A stretch of DNA of 64,000 bases, taken from Cordilura impudica (lineage: Eukaryota > Arthropoda > Insecta > Diptera > Scathophagidae). The notes below the pieces were generated by a model. It saw only the letters and a program-made list of their open reading frames with translations. It was not told the origin of the DNA and searched no databases. The position numbers and the translations under genes were made by a program. Below, one piece after another: positions 11,438 through 22,937 of the stretch. The number at the start of each line of letters is the position of its first letter. The first letter of the stretch is position 1. Location: assembly GCA_963682025.1 (NCBI GenBank), contig CAVMKG010000306.1:93501-157500 (forward strand), given 5' to 3'.

Positions 11438-12228
11438 ACAAGTAAGAAAATTATAGTCGGTCTAAACTGACTATACGATACCCTATACCATGCGTTTAGA
11501 AACCCTATCTCTTAGGCCCAACTAACTGGACATAGAAAATTAGCAAAAACAAGATTTGAGTGGGATTTTTATTAATTTTTTTGGCTGCAGATATGAAAAA
11601 GTTCATATCGGATGCTATATCTATATGGGGACTAGGCCCAAAAATGGACCGATCCTGACCATGGTTGGTAACGTCTCTTGTATTTTGCAAAAACATATAC
11701 AAACAAACAAGTAATATACAAACAAAATTTGAGAAGAATCAGTGCAATATTTTTGTTTTTTAATAGATTTAAGTTAATATCGGGAAGCAGCTCTATATGA
11801 GACCAAAGGGATCATTTTTGGACTACTCATTAATGGATGTAATGAACGCATACAAACCCAATTTGAGTAAGATCTATATGACAATTTGGACCTTATGGCA
11901 ATTTATGTCGATTTCATAGGGGTAATTTGTATGGGGGCTAGGTCTGAACATGGACCGAATTTCACCAATTTCAACAGCGTTCATTCCATGGCCGATAAAA
12001 GCTTATATACCAAATTTCATCGAAATATATTCATAGTTGCGACCTGCAGTTTGATTACAAGGTTTACATGGACACACAGACGGACGGACGGACGGACATT
12101 GTTAAATCAACTCAAAAAGTGATTATGATTCGATCGGTATAATTAAAGATGGGTCTGGGTCAAATATTTTTGGTTGTTACAAACAGCAGCACAAAGTCAT
12201 TATACCCAAACCACATAGTGGTATAAAA
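11438..12228 (+). mobile_element. Family A DINE-like element, copy 1
   Basis: A 0.8-kb non-coding element starting ACAAGTAAGAAAATTATAG. An 18-bp hairpin sequence (AGTCGGTCTAAACTGACT here, perfect in other copies) is followed by ACGATACCCTATACCAT. The right end has a GACGGACG microsatellite (12077-12097), GTGATTATGATTCGATCGGT, then CCAAACCACATAGTGGTATA. Other copies: 37817-41131 (inverse, split), 44531-45319 (direct), 51742-52509 (inverse) and a divergent one at 62148-63275. Hairpin, GTCY tract and lack of terminal inverted repeats fit non-autonomous Helitron-like (DINE/Helentron) elements; the small frames inside are conserved only because copies are similar. Confidence 0.8.
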
Positions 12229-12861
12229 AGTTAATGTTAAATAATACTTGGCCCGTTATAGTGGTATGTGGATCATAAGCGAGGGGTTGTTTTTTTTCTC
12301 TATAAAACTATGACATCTAACATCTACGACTACAAAGAGCATTTACGTCGGTATTTGATAAAAGAAAAATGAAGACAAACAGATGGCTAACAAGTGGACA
12401 ATTTCAATGTTATCGTCTCGTTATAATTTCTACTGTAGTTGAATGGTTTTTGTTGCACGCTGATGCTGATATTACAGTCACCTTTTCTTTAGCAGCAACT
12501 GCAGCATTTTGCCATCGTCGTTCAGTGTCAACAATGTCATCGTATGTAATAATATTTAATATTTATACATAAATGGTATGCTCAATTGTATTCAAGGCAA
12601 AATATGGTACGTGTTGGTTGTGTTCTAAGATTAAGCTAAAGGTTTAGAAAGAGGGCATTTATTTACCTGTAGAACACATTTAGTTAGACGTTATTAAAAC
12701 GGTATTAAAAATACAATTGATTCTTGTTTTTGTTGTAACGCTATACGTGCCCATAATTTTGAATTTAGTTTAAGTCAAGATTTAAGAAATAGAAAAACAA
12801 ATAGTTTTTCAATTTTGTCACATGACTATTAATGTCACACGACTAGAATGTCAGAGAACCG
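12229..12861. other. No recognisable feature
   Basis: A frame at 12369-12572 encodes nothing recognisable; I do not annotate it as a gene. Confidence 0.4.
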
Positions 12862-13212
12862 AACAGAGGAAGAAGAAGAATATTTTTACAGGACACTATC
12901 AACAATATTCTGACAGAATAAAGAAGCGAGCATAGAAAAGCCAAAACAGCGGCACAAGGCAGATCCAAGTAGAGAAGTCTTTGCTAAAACCTCTAAACTA
13001 CAAGGTAGAAAGAGGTCCGGAATTAATAAACGAAGTAAAGCTTTGGCGTAGTGGCATGACGCTAAAGCTTACCAGATAACTATTTTTGATTTTCAAGAAA
13101 TTTTTGGATGAACCGTTCAATTCTGGAATACACTTTTCACTTGCATTTACAACAAAGATGTCCTTTAAAAATATTGGTTTACTTACTGATACCACTCCCG
13201 CTTTTATATATA
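12862..13212 (+). pseudogene. Non-LTR retrotransposon ORF2 tail and 3' UTR
   Basis: Inverted copy of 53840-54170. The best frame there gives the last residues of a LINE ORF2, with the pattern typical of its end (RIFLQDTINSIL, then KTAAQDRSKWRS), followed by untranslated sequence. In this copy stops interrupt the frame. The left boundary at about 12862 is a sharp end of similarity to 54170, probably a truncation or later junction. Confidence 0.55.
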
Positions 13213-13456
13213 CTAACAGATTCCAGCACTCGAAATTCAAGTGCAAAATCTAGGAAATTTTATTTTTTCATTTAATAAAGACCCTAAAGGTATGCTTTAC
13301 AATTCATCTCATTTTAAATGAAGAACACAAATTTAACACATTAACACAAACACATTAACAAATTTAATCACAGACATAGTATTGTTTAGTTTTATGTATG
13401 TGTTGGTAGCAACTTTAAACGATCATAACTCCAAAAAAATATTCCAGACGATGAAA
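13213..13456 (-). mobile_element. Short Helitron, 3' part
   Basis: In minus orientation it ends with a hairpin (ACTTGAATTTCGAGTG), 12 nucleotides and TTAG, the family's 3' terminus with one change from CTAG. It is the counterpart of the Helitron at 53462-53827 and inserted at the same place in the LINE tail, so it predates the duplication. Similarity stops at about 13456, where GGGGGCCCACG begins; the 5' third is lost. Confidence 0.7.
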
Positions 13457-13559
13457 ATCGGGGGCCCACGATTTCAGTTTTCAATTTACGGCGAAGTTTT
13501 GAGTCATGCAACCGACATCTCCTTCTCGCATCAGCTTTTCTTTCTACACTGTATTGTTC

Positions 13560-13832
13560 TTTATAAAGTTTACTGTCTTTTAGATAAAAGTTTGTTGAAA
13601 ATCCCATGTCCCATGTCCCATAACAATGTAAATATTTTTCTTCGACAAAATTTACAAATCTAATTCGTTTAGTGACATCTTTAATAATAATTGATCAGTG
13701 ATGCAAGGGCTAATATTTTCTAATAATATAACCGTTATATATTCTGAACACGTAGTTTTTTTTAATTACCATTTTTACACAATTACGTATTTTTTTCCCC
13801 ATACATTATTACTAAAAATAATCTTATCCATA
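13560..13832. repeat. Segment shared with 53020-53330 (inverted duplicate)
   Basis: AGATAAAAGTTTGTTGAAAA, AAATCTAATTCGTTTAGTGA, TTGATCAGTGATGCAAGGGC and TTTACACAATTACGTATTTT all recur as reverse complements at 53020-53330. This lies outside the 3-kb element and shows that the duplication between the two regions is wider than the element itself. Confidence 0.7.
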
Positions 13833-16822
13833 ACAAGTAAGAATGCTAAATTCGGCTGTGCCGAATCTTTGAGACCCTCCACCTCGGTTTGAGTATTGAT
13901 AATAAATGTAAACAGAATATTTGAAAAAGTTAACAATTTATTAAATTTAATACCAAATTATTTCAACAAATTCTTTGGGTTGATCTGCTTAACAGATGAT
14001 TTTTGTTTATTTCAGTAGTTGGTCTATAAAGCTCTCTCGCATTATTAATTCGCGCTCCAAGGAGAAAAGATCGTTTTCGTCTTTTCTATTATTTCCTATA
14101 AAAGAAAACACGTTTCGTTGTTTGATTTTTGGTCATCGTGGTTGCTTATCTGCATACATTTAGGTTATATACCAATATGCATGCGTTTCCGGTTATATGA
14201 CACAACCTCTCGTTTAATTTAGTTTAAGTTTTTGCAAATTGAGAAAACATAGAGACATATTGGGAAAACATAGAGAATAAATTTTTTTTTTTTTTTAATA
14301 TTAAAAGGGAGTTTTCACTATTAGATTTTGTGGTAACACAAAATAACACAATACAATATAAAATCTAACCCAGGGATGCCAACTTTTGATTGTGAATTAA
14401 ATTATGTTAATAAAATATATTTTCATTTATTTACTTGGAGCCAATACTACTACCTGGGAATTATTATTGAACTTAAATTTTTTTGGGTTTTACTTTGCAT
14501 ACCATGAACTCAAATTTTGAAGTCATCATGAACACTTGGTCAAATTAGGGATGCTAAACGCAAAAAGCCAAATATCCCAAAACTTTTAATTAAAACAATT
14601 TGTTATCTTTATTTTCTGAATAACTCCAAATTTTCATCCAAAAAAATTGTGAAAAATAATATATAAATAACATTCTCATCAAATTGCGCTTTATTTATGT
14701 GACAATTTTTATGCTCGCAATTCTTAAACATCATTTGAGGTTTTCTAAACTTCATTGAATTTAAATTAATGTTTTCTTATCCTGAAATGCTGTTAATGTC
14801 TCCTGAATGGCAATATTTTTTTTTAAATGTAAACGTATTTGGTGTTTTCTGAAGTTCAATTTGTGTTTAAAGAATAAAATTTGTATTTTTAAAATTCAAT
14901 CGATGTCTTCTTAATTCTTGTCGATTTCTTGTGACTGATGTTTTGTTCTACCATTTTATCCCTATTCTGACCAAACGTATATTTTTTGAAACGTATTTCT
15001 TTTAAACCGTTTCGCAGATTTACAGATTTTTAAATTTTTTCCTCTATTTTGAGTAAATTGCATTTAAAGTTGCTACTAACACAGACATAAAATTATGCAA
15101 TGCTATGTGTGTGTTTATTAAATTTGTTAATGAGTTTGTTTTTTGTGTTGATCTGTGAATTGGCTATAATTTACTAGCATACTTTCAGGGTCTATATTTA
15201 ATGAAAAAATAAAATTTCCTAGAATTTGTGCTCGAATTTCAAGGGCTGGAATCTGCTAGTTTCAAGTTATTATTTCCGACATTTTATTATGATTTTCTGA
15301 AATTCAATTGATATTTTCTAATTTATTATTGGAAATCTGAATTCCAGTTTTTACAATTGATATTTTCTTAAATTTGAATGGAAAATTTAAAAGATGCAAT
15401 TTTGCATTTATGTGAATAATAATGCTTTAGTAATTATAAGAAAGTTTAAAAAAATTATATGTAATCGCAATCAGTTATTTTGTAGGTAAAGCAGAATAAT
15501 AATTTTATATAACCAAGTAGAACTGTTTTAAAGCAAAAAAAAAAACACATCGCTTCTTCTTTACTCAGCTCTGTGTATACTTTTAATATTGTTGTGTTTG
15601 ATATCTAATTGACAATGTTGACATTCATGTTAAAATAGAAATAACTATTGCAAAACCAGTTAGAACAAAAATTGTGGCGCCATCTACTGTGGCATAGTCA
15701 CACTGAAAAAAATGAAATGACACTCTGTTTATAATGCAAAAGAAATGTATTTTCCCTAAAACAAAATATTGGAGAATTTTAGAGAAATAAAATAATATAC
15801 CGATTTATTTCTAACATATATAGAATATATGTATATTATTTTATTATTTAATATATGTATGCAAGTACATATATGTAAATATTACACACAAAAAATACAA
15901 CATCAAAAATTATTGTTGTGTTTTCTTTAAATAAATTAATACATAACATTTTTTTCGGTAAATTTCCATTATTTTTTTTTTTTTTTATTAACAACTAGAT
16001 GTTGATGAATTTTTACTGACTTTATATTAACTCGTAGTATCTGCTTGTCTGCTTGTAGTCAAAACTTTTGATCGATTTTTAAAATCTTTACCGTGACCCA
16101 ATCGATTTGAAACTTTACAGGCGGGCTCGTGGCGATGACAAAATGATCTAACAAACTTTTTTGTGATGCCTAAACAATGGAGCCTCTTAAATTTTCCTAC
16201 CAGATTTGATAAAAAAAATGTACAAATGGTTAGTTTTTATTATATCATTACTACAACGACCAGAAAACCAACAAGTCCAGCTATAACAACAATACAACAT
16301 TTAGAATAACAACAAGAACAATACAGAAACATATATTTTTTTAAATTTTTTGTATTTCTTCCGGAATTTCTCGAGACCTATTAAACCAATTTCACGATTT
16401 TTGTAACGGAAACCTTCTCATGATGTTGGTCAATCATTCTCACTAAAAACGAGCGCCCCCACTTATCCTATTGAGGGCGTGAGCGTGACAAGAACAACAT
16501 ATACAAATCATATTTTTTCAAGACTTTTTTACTTCCTCATTTAATTCTCGCGACCTAATCAACCGACTTGGACGATTTTAAACACCGTAATTACCAGGAT
16601 ATTAGTGAATCATTTTTTGTACCAGCGAGCACCCTAGCTGCCCGATTGAAGCCGTCATCGTGATTTCCACAGACGGACAGACGGACATCGCTATATCAAC
16701 TCCGCTTGTTATAAGGATCACAAATATTTATATTTTATGGGGACCAAAATTTTTTTTCTAATTATTACAAACGGAATGACAAACTTGTATATACCCTCTG
16801 CACACTGCGGTGGAGGGTATAA
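13833..16822 (+). mobile_element. 3-kb non-coding element, copy 1
   Basis: Begins AACAAGTAAGAATGCTAAATTCGGCTG, with a hairpin ATTCGGCTGTGCCGAAT and ACCCTCCACCTCGG, and ends CACTGCGGTGGAGGGTATAA. In copy 2 the start reads ATACCCTCCAC and the end GTGGAGGGTAT, so the element carries short inverted termini. In between are AT-rich non-coding blocks, GCGCCATCTACTGTGGCATA (15675-15694) and, near the end, a GACGGACA tract and TCGCTATATCAACTCCGC core. Copies 2 (37055-43413) and 3 (48593-53032, inverse) have the same ends and order. A short Helitron (14913-15259) is inserted in this copy. It has no coding capacity, so it would depend on another element. Confidence 0.8.
14913..15259 (+). mobile_element. 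Short Helitron inserted in 3-kb copy 1
   Basis: Carries GATTTCTTGTGACTGATG...TTTTGTTCTACC, TAAATTGCATTTAAAGTTGC, TTTCCTAGAATTTG and the 3' end GGAATCTGCTAG followed by T. The hairpin is weakened here (GCTCGAATTTCAAGGGC). Both other copies of the 3-kb element lack it and read straight through (CTAAATTTCAAG in copy 3, CTAAATTTAAAA in copy 2). The inserted copy joins flank to flank without a duplicated target, as expected for Helitrons. The first 15-20 bases are eroded. Confidence 0.8.
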
Positions 16823-17194
16823 CAAATTATTTTCAAGTAATTTTTATATATTACTTTTTAAATTAATTTATAAAAATTTTTCATTTTAATTTTTAAAACC
16901 TTAATTTTTTATTAGAAATCATACATAACTTACATTCAGATTAATCAATTCTGCTAAAATTTACATAAATGAACTCTACGATATCAAAATGGTTTTTAAA
17001 TGAAAAAATTGCAAAATCATAAAAATTATACTTAGACCATTTTTACAATTATGGGCCGATATATAAATACGAGTATGTATATGTTTAAAAAAAAAAGGAA
17101 AAATTATATTCTTTGAAAAATTTGTTTTAACGAATAATGTATCACTCTGTTCAAAATAAATGTTTGACCTTGAATTTCTTTTTCAAACTCTTTC
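16823..17194. other. No recognisable feature
   Basis: Very AT-rich spacer; nothing supported. Confidence 0.4.
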
Positions 17195-17605
17195 TTTTAA
17201 CTCATACTCTCTGTCTGTCTGTCTGTCGTCGGGCAACTCCATTCCCCCTAATCCAATTGATCTGAAACTTGGCCCATAGTTTTGTTGTGACTACATATTA
17301 ATTTTGGGGTAGCCACGGAGTGATCTAGATGTCATTTCCCCGCATACGATCGATCTGACACTTGGTCCGTACACTTGCTATTGAAAAAAGATTAAGTTTG
17401 ACTTAGTCACGCACAGTCACGCATAGTCAAGCACAGTCACGGAAAGATTTAAAACGGAATTCCTCTCATCCAATCAATCTGAAACTTGGGCCATAGAGTT
17501 ATTGTGACCAAAGATTAATTTTAATATAGTCACGCTAAGTCACGCACAGTCACGGAGAAATTCAAAACTCATATGCATAAGGAAAGAAGGAGTTCTAATA
17601 AAAAC
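17195..17605 (+). repeat. Repeat family C: CTGT microsatellite plus internal tandem units
   Basis: Starts CTCATACTCT(CTGT)n and then repeats, three times with variation, a unit of roughly 100-140 bp built from ATC.AT..ATCTGAAACTTGG.CCATAG, TTGTGACCAAAGATTAATTTT and AGTCACGCACAGTCACGGAG, ending CATATGCATAAGGAAAG...TTCTAATAAAAAC. Copies lie at 48170-48592 (same orientation, ends immediately before 3-kb copy 3) and 27431-27875 (inverse). Non-coding; the GTCY-type tract again recalls mini-me/DINE elements. Confidence 0.7.
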
Positions 17606-18690
17606 TTTGTTTTTCTGGATCCGATTATTTATATCATATTTTTCATCTCAAAAATTGCTGCTACATCAAAAAAGTTGTTACAAAAATTGTGGCAAACTTT
17701 CTCTATACGAGTACGAGTCATGACGAAAGGAATCTACTCGTAATTTGGGTTTTTTGAAAATATTCACAAAGCATTACAAAAGATAACATATGATAATTAC
17801 CTGTATAAATAATGGAGGAAAATATTTATGTAAGCTTAATTGAAAATTCTATAATGATTTATAACTTGTTACAATCACAAACCTTCACAATCAAATTTAA
17901 ATTGTAGACTCAAATAAGTATGGAGTCTGACATAGAAGCAACTATTTACATAAATTACCCTAGTCGCATACAAACACATACAGCCACACACAGAGACACG
18001 AAGAAGCATACAGAGGCATACATCGCAAGTGAGTTTAATTTAATTAATTTTATTGTTACGCTAGACAAACAAGCGTGCGAACGCAGCCAAAAGTGTCTCG
18101 CAACGAGTGAAAAACCAAACAAATCTTGACTGAATTTAACGAAAAAAAAAAAAAAAAAACAGAAACCACCGGTAGAAAGTAAATAATTATTTTTTGCACA
18201 TCATGGTAATTAAAATAATTTTAAATTAAATTTTACATTAAATATTTACATAAATTTCTATTTACCAAAAAGCCTGCCTGACTTGGTCTGTCGCATGATA
18301 AAACATGAAAAAAAAAAATAATAAATAAATAATAACCCGAGCCTTAACATACTTATGTATGAAAATAGGATTAAATTAACTATCTGGGTGCGTGTGTGTG
18401 TGTGTGTGCTTAGTATATGAAATATTATAAAATAAGTAGGTTTAAAAACAAGTCTGTGTGTCCGCTTTTTTGAGTGTGTATGTGTGTGTGTGTGTGTGTG
18501 AAAATTATAATTAATTTTTGTAGTTAAGTTCATATATTATAAATTAATAACATAATTAATTTAATAGTTTAAATTCTCACCAAAAAGGATAATGTTATAA
18601 ATTTTATCTAATGAATGTTATATAATAGAATAGATTTACACTCAAAAGTTTTCGATCAATGAACAACTAACTATTCTGAAGCACTGAGTA
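17606..18690. other. Non-coding, with poly-A and (GT)n tracts
   Basis: An A18 run at about 18142-18159 and (GT)n tracts at 18390-18408 and 18474-18500. Small frames here (for example 17920-18129, rich in Thr/His from CACACA) show no family resemblance and are not called. Confidence 0.5.
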
Positions 18691-18694
18691 CCTC

Positions 18695-18994
18695 TCTAGC
18701 AGCCATGCGAACTAGTTAAAAACCTGTCTGGAAAAACATAAAAGAATCTTTTTTAACTGCCGCTGAACAACACAAAGGCTCTAAAGTGAACAGAAGGAAT
18801 CAGTGGATTACAGATTCTACTTGGATTGGGATTTCTGAAAGGAAATCGAAAAATCAGATTACGTGTAAAATATCGGAATATTGAAAAGAACTTCAAAAAT
18901 AATGCACGCAATAATAAAAACAGAAGGCCTGATAGTCTGGCCAGAGAAGTCGAAAGGGCATCTACGTCTAGCCGAAGTAAGAATCTATATAATA
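18695..18994 (+). pseudogene. Non-LTR retrotransposon ORF2 fragment (linker between EN and RT)
   Basis: The frame reads SFLTAAEQHKGSK...NRRNQWITDSTWIGISERK and later AREVERASTSSRSKN. This is the region between endonuclease and reverse transcriptase in LINEs of the type seen at 26.7 kb (a ...W(I/M)...W..I..R pattern). Stops and a frameshift break it. It ends exactly where the 3' terminus of the Helitron at 18995 begins, so it was probably cut by that insertion. Confidence 0.55.
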
Positions 18995-19470
18995 CTAGTT
19001 GACTGTGTGCCGCCTAGGCGCCCGTTTAAAAATTATGAATAAAACAGTTTAAATTTAAATACACGAAAAATTTATAATAAATTATATTTCTTTTATTATA
19101 GTAGTAAATTGAAAATTATATTGTTACATATTTACATGTGAAAAAAGATTGTGTCTGTAGAAATTATATACATAAGTATCAAAACAGATAAGAAATCTTT
19201 GGCAAAAAATTTTTAAATTTAGAATCTCTTGAAAAACTATATTTCGTGTAAAATATCGTTGGTCATTTAATAGCCAAAGCCACATAGTTGGCCGTGTGAA
19301 AATACCGCGGTCTCCAAATTAATGCCAAATCAAATGACTGGCCTTGAGCCTTGTTTATGGTAATTGCGTATGCAGGAATTACTGGAAACTGGCGGCGTTT
19401 TAATATGAAAGGTTACGTAGTGTCGGTTGGGGCGAGATCAATCCTAGGAATTAGAACCATATCATTTTGG
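18995..19470 (-). mobile_element. Helitron 3' end with helicase remnant
   Basis: On the minus strand the element ends with a GC-rich palindrome (CGCCTAGGCG, 19011-19020), a 12-nt spacer and CTAG followed by T, the canonical Helitron 3' terminus. Upstream in the element, 19470-19270 encodes part of a Rep/Hel helicase. Between them lies about 250 bp of AT-rich 3' UTR. The element is cut at 19471 by repeat J, so only its 3' end remains. Confidence 0.75.
19270..19470 (-). pseudogene. Helitron Rep/Hel helicase, C-terminal fragment
   Basis: Translation gives LIPRIDLAPTDTT, a stop, then LKRRQFPVIPAYAITINKAQ and GQSFDLALIWRP. The RRQFP...YA.TINKAQGQS signature is the last conserved part of the PIF1-like helicase of Helitrons. 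The usual final block (YVA.SRV) is only partly readable (HTANYVA). About 65 residues remain; the Rep nuclease and the rest of the helicase are missing. Confidence 0.75.
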
Positions 19471-19530
19471 TCAGCGTTACAGAATCAGTCAATCAGTGAG
19501 TCAGGGATCAGCGTAAATATATTTAAGATA
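19471..19530 (+). repeat. Repeat J, copy 1 (TCAG-rich 60-mer)
   Basis: TCAGCGTTACAGAATCAGTC and CAGTGAGTCAGGGATCAGCG, ending AAATATATTTAAGATA. The same 60-64 bp stand at 22525-22588. It interrupts the helicase frame, so it marks an end of another element or an insertion. Confidence 0.7.
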
Positions 19531-19747
19531 TTACCCGGCTTTCACACGTTAAATTTTTGGCTTTCAGGTTTTAATGCACTCACACCTTTTTACTCTTTTT
19601 TACTAAACAATCATACGTTTCAATTCTCTCTTTCAATTTTTTAATGGGACAGTTGCTTAACAATTTTTTGACTATTGTATGTGTGATCGTGGGAAGGCCG
19701 GGTAAAGTGAGGAGATTGGAGATTCCCAAACTTATTAAAATTTAATA

Positions 19748-20373
19748 CAATGGAGTGCGCTTATAACGGACCCTGGTTGTAATAAATTTTTGTTTATAGC
19801 GAAGAATTTCTTCCGTCCCAAGAGTTTTAATCACATTTTTCATACAAATTGCTTCTCTTATAGCGAACAGTGGTTATATCAAACTTTTGACTTTAACAAA
19901 CACATTTTTTTTTTTCATATCAGAATTTTCGTATATTTTATATATTTAAAAAAAATTAATTTCAATTTAATTTAATTTTATTTTCATTTAATTTTAATAC
20001 AAAACAAAAACTTCGACTTTCAAATGAAGTTTTGTAAAATGTCCTTTTATGTATATTTTCGTAAAAGTTTGCCAGTAGCCAACCTTTGCTTTGTACTTTC
20101 TGCTTCTATACATAAGGAGTTTTTCATATTATATGATTTTAAAAAAATATGTTATTTTGATAGAAACTCGGTAATTTTAGTCTTAATAATTTAATAATTT
20201 AATTTATGTTTTATAACTTTTTAAAATGCATCAAGATAAGTAAACTTATTCAACTAAAAAAAGTTTTTAAACCTTTCGGACAAATCAAAAAAATACTACG
20301 GTTATAACGAACTTAGTCTATAAGGAACTAATTTGGCCGGTCCCGCCGAGGTCGCTATAACCTAACTCCATTT
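19748..20373. mobile_element. TA-flanked MITE, pogo/Tc1-like, 626 bp
   Basis: Left end CAATGGAGTGCGCTTATAAC, right end (complement) AAATGGAGTTAGGTTATAGC: about 24-bp imperfect terminal inverted repeats flanked by TA on both sides (19746-47 and 20374-75). GTTATAGCGA-type motifs recur inside near each end. The TA target and the TGGAGT..G.TTATA.CG.ACC termini resemble pogo/Tigger-type MITEs. The interior frame at 19790-19975 is AT noise. Confidence 0.65.
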
Positions 20374-20440
20374 TATTGTAGAAAAATAGAATAGCTTAGA
20401 AAAAAAACGTTTTAGAGCAAGGTTCCTAAAAGTTTCTTAA

Positions 20441-21100
20441 GGGGGGTTTTAAAAGTTAAAAAAAAAGTCGTATTTGCATAATTCTTTTTTGAAGATATGA
20501 AAAATGTTGGATTATTTATTTCATATATACGTTATAGCACTATATTTTAAGAATCTTTGAAAAATATTTCAATTAAAAATTTTATTAAATAAGTCTGTGA
20601 CAGCGAATCTCCGGAGGCGTTGTTGTTTTGCGGTGAACATCATAACTCGTTACCGGATCAAGTGAAATAAAAAAATCGAAACGCGTTTCAAAGGTGACAT
20701 GTTTCCTGTGGTAGTGACGAAGAGTTTTTAAATTTTTTTTTTTTTTTTTTGGCAGCATTTTGAAGTGAAAAACAATTTTTGCTATACAATTTCGGGAATT
20801 TGTTGTTAAAAAATGGGAAAGAAAATGGAATTAAAAAAAACCCTTCGTGGTTACGTGGTGATTTATGTGTAGATATAATTGCAAAAGAATCGGTCAAGTA
20901 GATTTTGAGTTATGATGTTGACGAACTTCGAATTTGTATACTATGATTTATATAATATATACCGTATGAGGCCGGTCGCTGAAAACGCTGTATCTTCTTA
21001 AGTTTTGCTCTGACTTATTTAAAATTTTGACACAACACTCTCGATATGTTGTGCATTCAGAAAGAGAAATGCAAAAATAGGTTTTAAAACCTACCACCCC
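20441..21100. mobile_element. TTAA-flanked MITE, 660 bp (probable)
   Basis: TTAA at 20437-20440 followed by GGGGGGTTTTAAAA, and on the other side TTTTAAAACCTACCACCCC followed by TTAA at 21101-21104. The inverted ends match with a 6-7 bp gap. TTAA flanks suggest piggyBac-type mobilisation, although GGG-starting termini are unusual for that superfamily. Confidence 0.45.
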
Positions 21101-21104
21101 TTAA

Positions 21105-22524
21105 GGAAGTGAAAACATCAATACACCTACAAAAAAGGGCAAAAAATATTTCATATGTCATCATAAATGTGAACTGTAAAAAGCGAACATTTTTTCCAGT
21201 TATCTATAAATCCAAAAAAAAAAAAAATAAGGGCGTATTGGTTTAACTTAAGAAACAAAATTATTATTCCAAATCGCCTTTAATTCTTCTATGATAATTT
21301 CAATAAATTATTCAAATTAAAATCTTAAATCCTATTTACGTAATTTATGTTTGTCTAAATTTTTTGAAAGCAAATTATGCAAAAATTAATATTATGAGTG
21401 AAAAAAAATTATTTTCACACCTCTCTTCTGAAATTACAATGAAATTTAATTAAGCAAAGTTAGAATAATTTAAATTTTAAACTTAATATTGCACTATATT
21501 TTCAAGTGCTTTTCAATACAGAGCTTTAAACGAAATCATACGTTGGACAACAACAAAATCCACATTGAAGATCTCTTTTTTCTCAAATATTTACCAAAAA
21601 AGCATACTCTTTGGTAAGTGCTGGCCATCAGAGAACCAAAACAATTTTGAGATGAAAAACAAAACAGACAAACGGTAAAGTTTAGTTTGATAATAAAAGT
21701 ATATATGCATATCGAACGACGATAAAAGAGAAAAATAAAAATGTTTAAAATTTCCTTCATTACTTTTTTTGCAGAATATTTTCATTGACTAACATTTTTT
21801 GCGTTCATCTTATTCCATATGTAATACGTAATCTGCATATGTAGTGCTATTGTCGTTAGCAGTGCTGCTAATTTTGACAACTTATTTTAATTTCGACGAT
21901 TTTTCAATTTGTTAAAATGATTTGTTATAGAAATTGAGATTTCAAGGGTTAACAATTAATGGGTTGTAAATCGAAAATTGATTGTTTTAGTTCAGTGTAA
22001 ATGTAAATTACAAAATATGTATAGATTTAATTCTGGGTCAATTCGTTTCAAAACGGAAACCTTGAATAGCATCTCCATTTAAGATTTAAGTTTTAATTAC
22101 GGCGATACTTTAAACCTATATTATATGTTTCAAATATAGATACATATCAATAAAACTATTTAGTTGATTGCTGTGTTAAATTTTTTTCGTTGAAATTTCA
22201 TCACTAATACACATATAGAAATAACCAATGCTGTAATAATATTCGTAATATGAATGATATAAATAAATTTTATTGCTTCCTTTTGTAATATTTTTTCGAG
22301 TTTTATAAGCGGTAAAATTTTCTTGTCAATTTCTTGTTTTAAAAATGACAATTTTGGCGATTTAGTTTCCAAAATTGTAGATTTTCAGAAGATTTTATTA
22401 GCAGCACTGGTCGGTAACAAAGAAGAGAGAAAATTGTGTGTGGGTTTGTATAAAATGAGAAAGATTAAATTTTGTTTGTGTATTTCCCATAGCTTTGTAG
22501 GGAGTGCTATGTGTGTGTATTATT
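21105..22524. other. No recognisable feature
   Basis: AT-rich with several short frames (up to 83 codons) of biased composition and no family resemblance. Confidence 0.4.
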
Positions 22525-22588
22525 TCAGCGTTACAGAATCAGTCAGTCAGTCAGTGAGTCAGGGATCAGCGTAAATATATATAAGATA
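22525..22588 (+). repeat. Repeat J, copy 2
   Basis: TCAGCGTTACAGAATCAGTC with three CAGT units, then GAGTCAGGGATCAGCGTAAA and TATATATAAGATA. Unrelated flanks at 19.5 kb and here define its extent as about 60-64 bp. Confidence 0.7.
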
Positions 22589-22937
22589 ACCAAAAAATTT
22601 ACCCAGAAGAATTTTACAATGCGTAAAACTCTCAAATACAACAACAAAAGAACTGATAACAATTAATTAATTAATTAATTCTTTATTTAATAGCAAAATT
22701 TACAAATTTCTTACATATTAGGAAAACTTATTGCACAGATTTGGCTTTGCCTTATATCTAAAGTATTATTATAAATTTTAAAGAAAAGTGAAAGGTATAA
22801 ATAAAAGATTTAAAGCCGAAGGAAAACTATTAACAAAAACCTTCAATATGAATAGAACAAAAAGAAAAACAATAATAACAAGCATTAATTGATATTATTA
22901 TTCAATATAGAAAGATATAGACTTATAATTAATAAAA

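Noticed and set aside
11505..12122. Similar small frames recurring in four places (65 and about 75 codons)
   Set aside because: Their conservation follows from the high similarity of family A copies. They lie on opposite strands over the same DNA and include the GTCC microsatellite; no evidence of protein selection.
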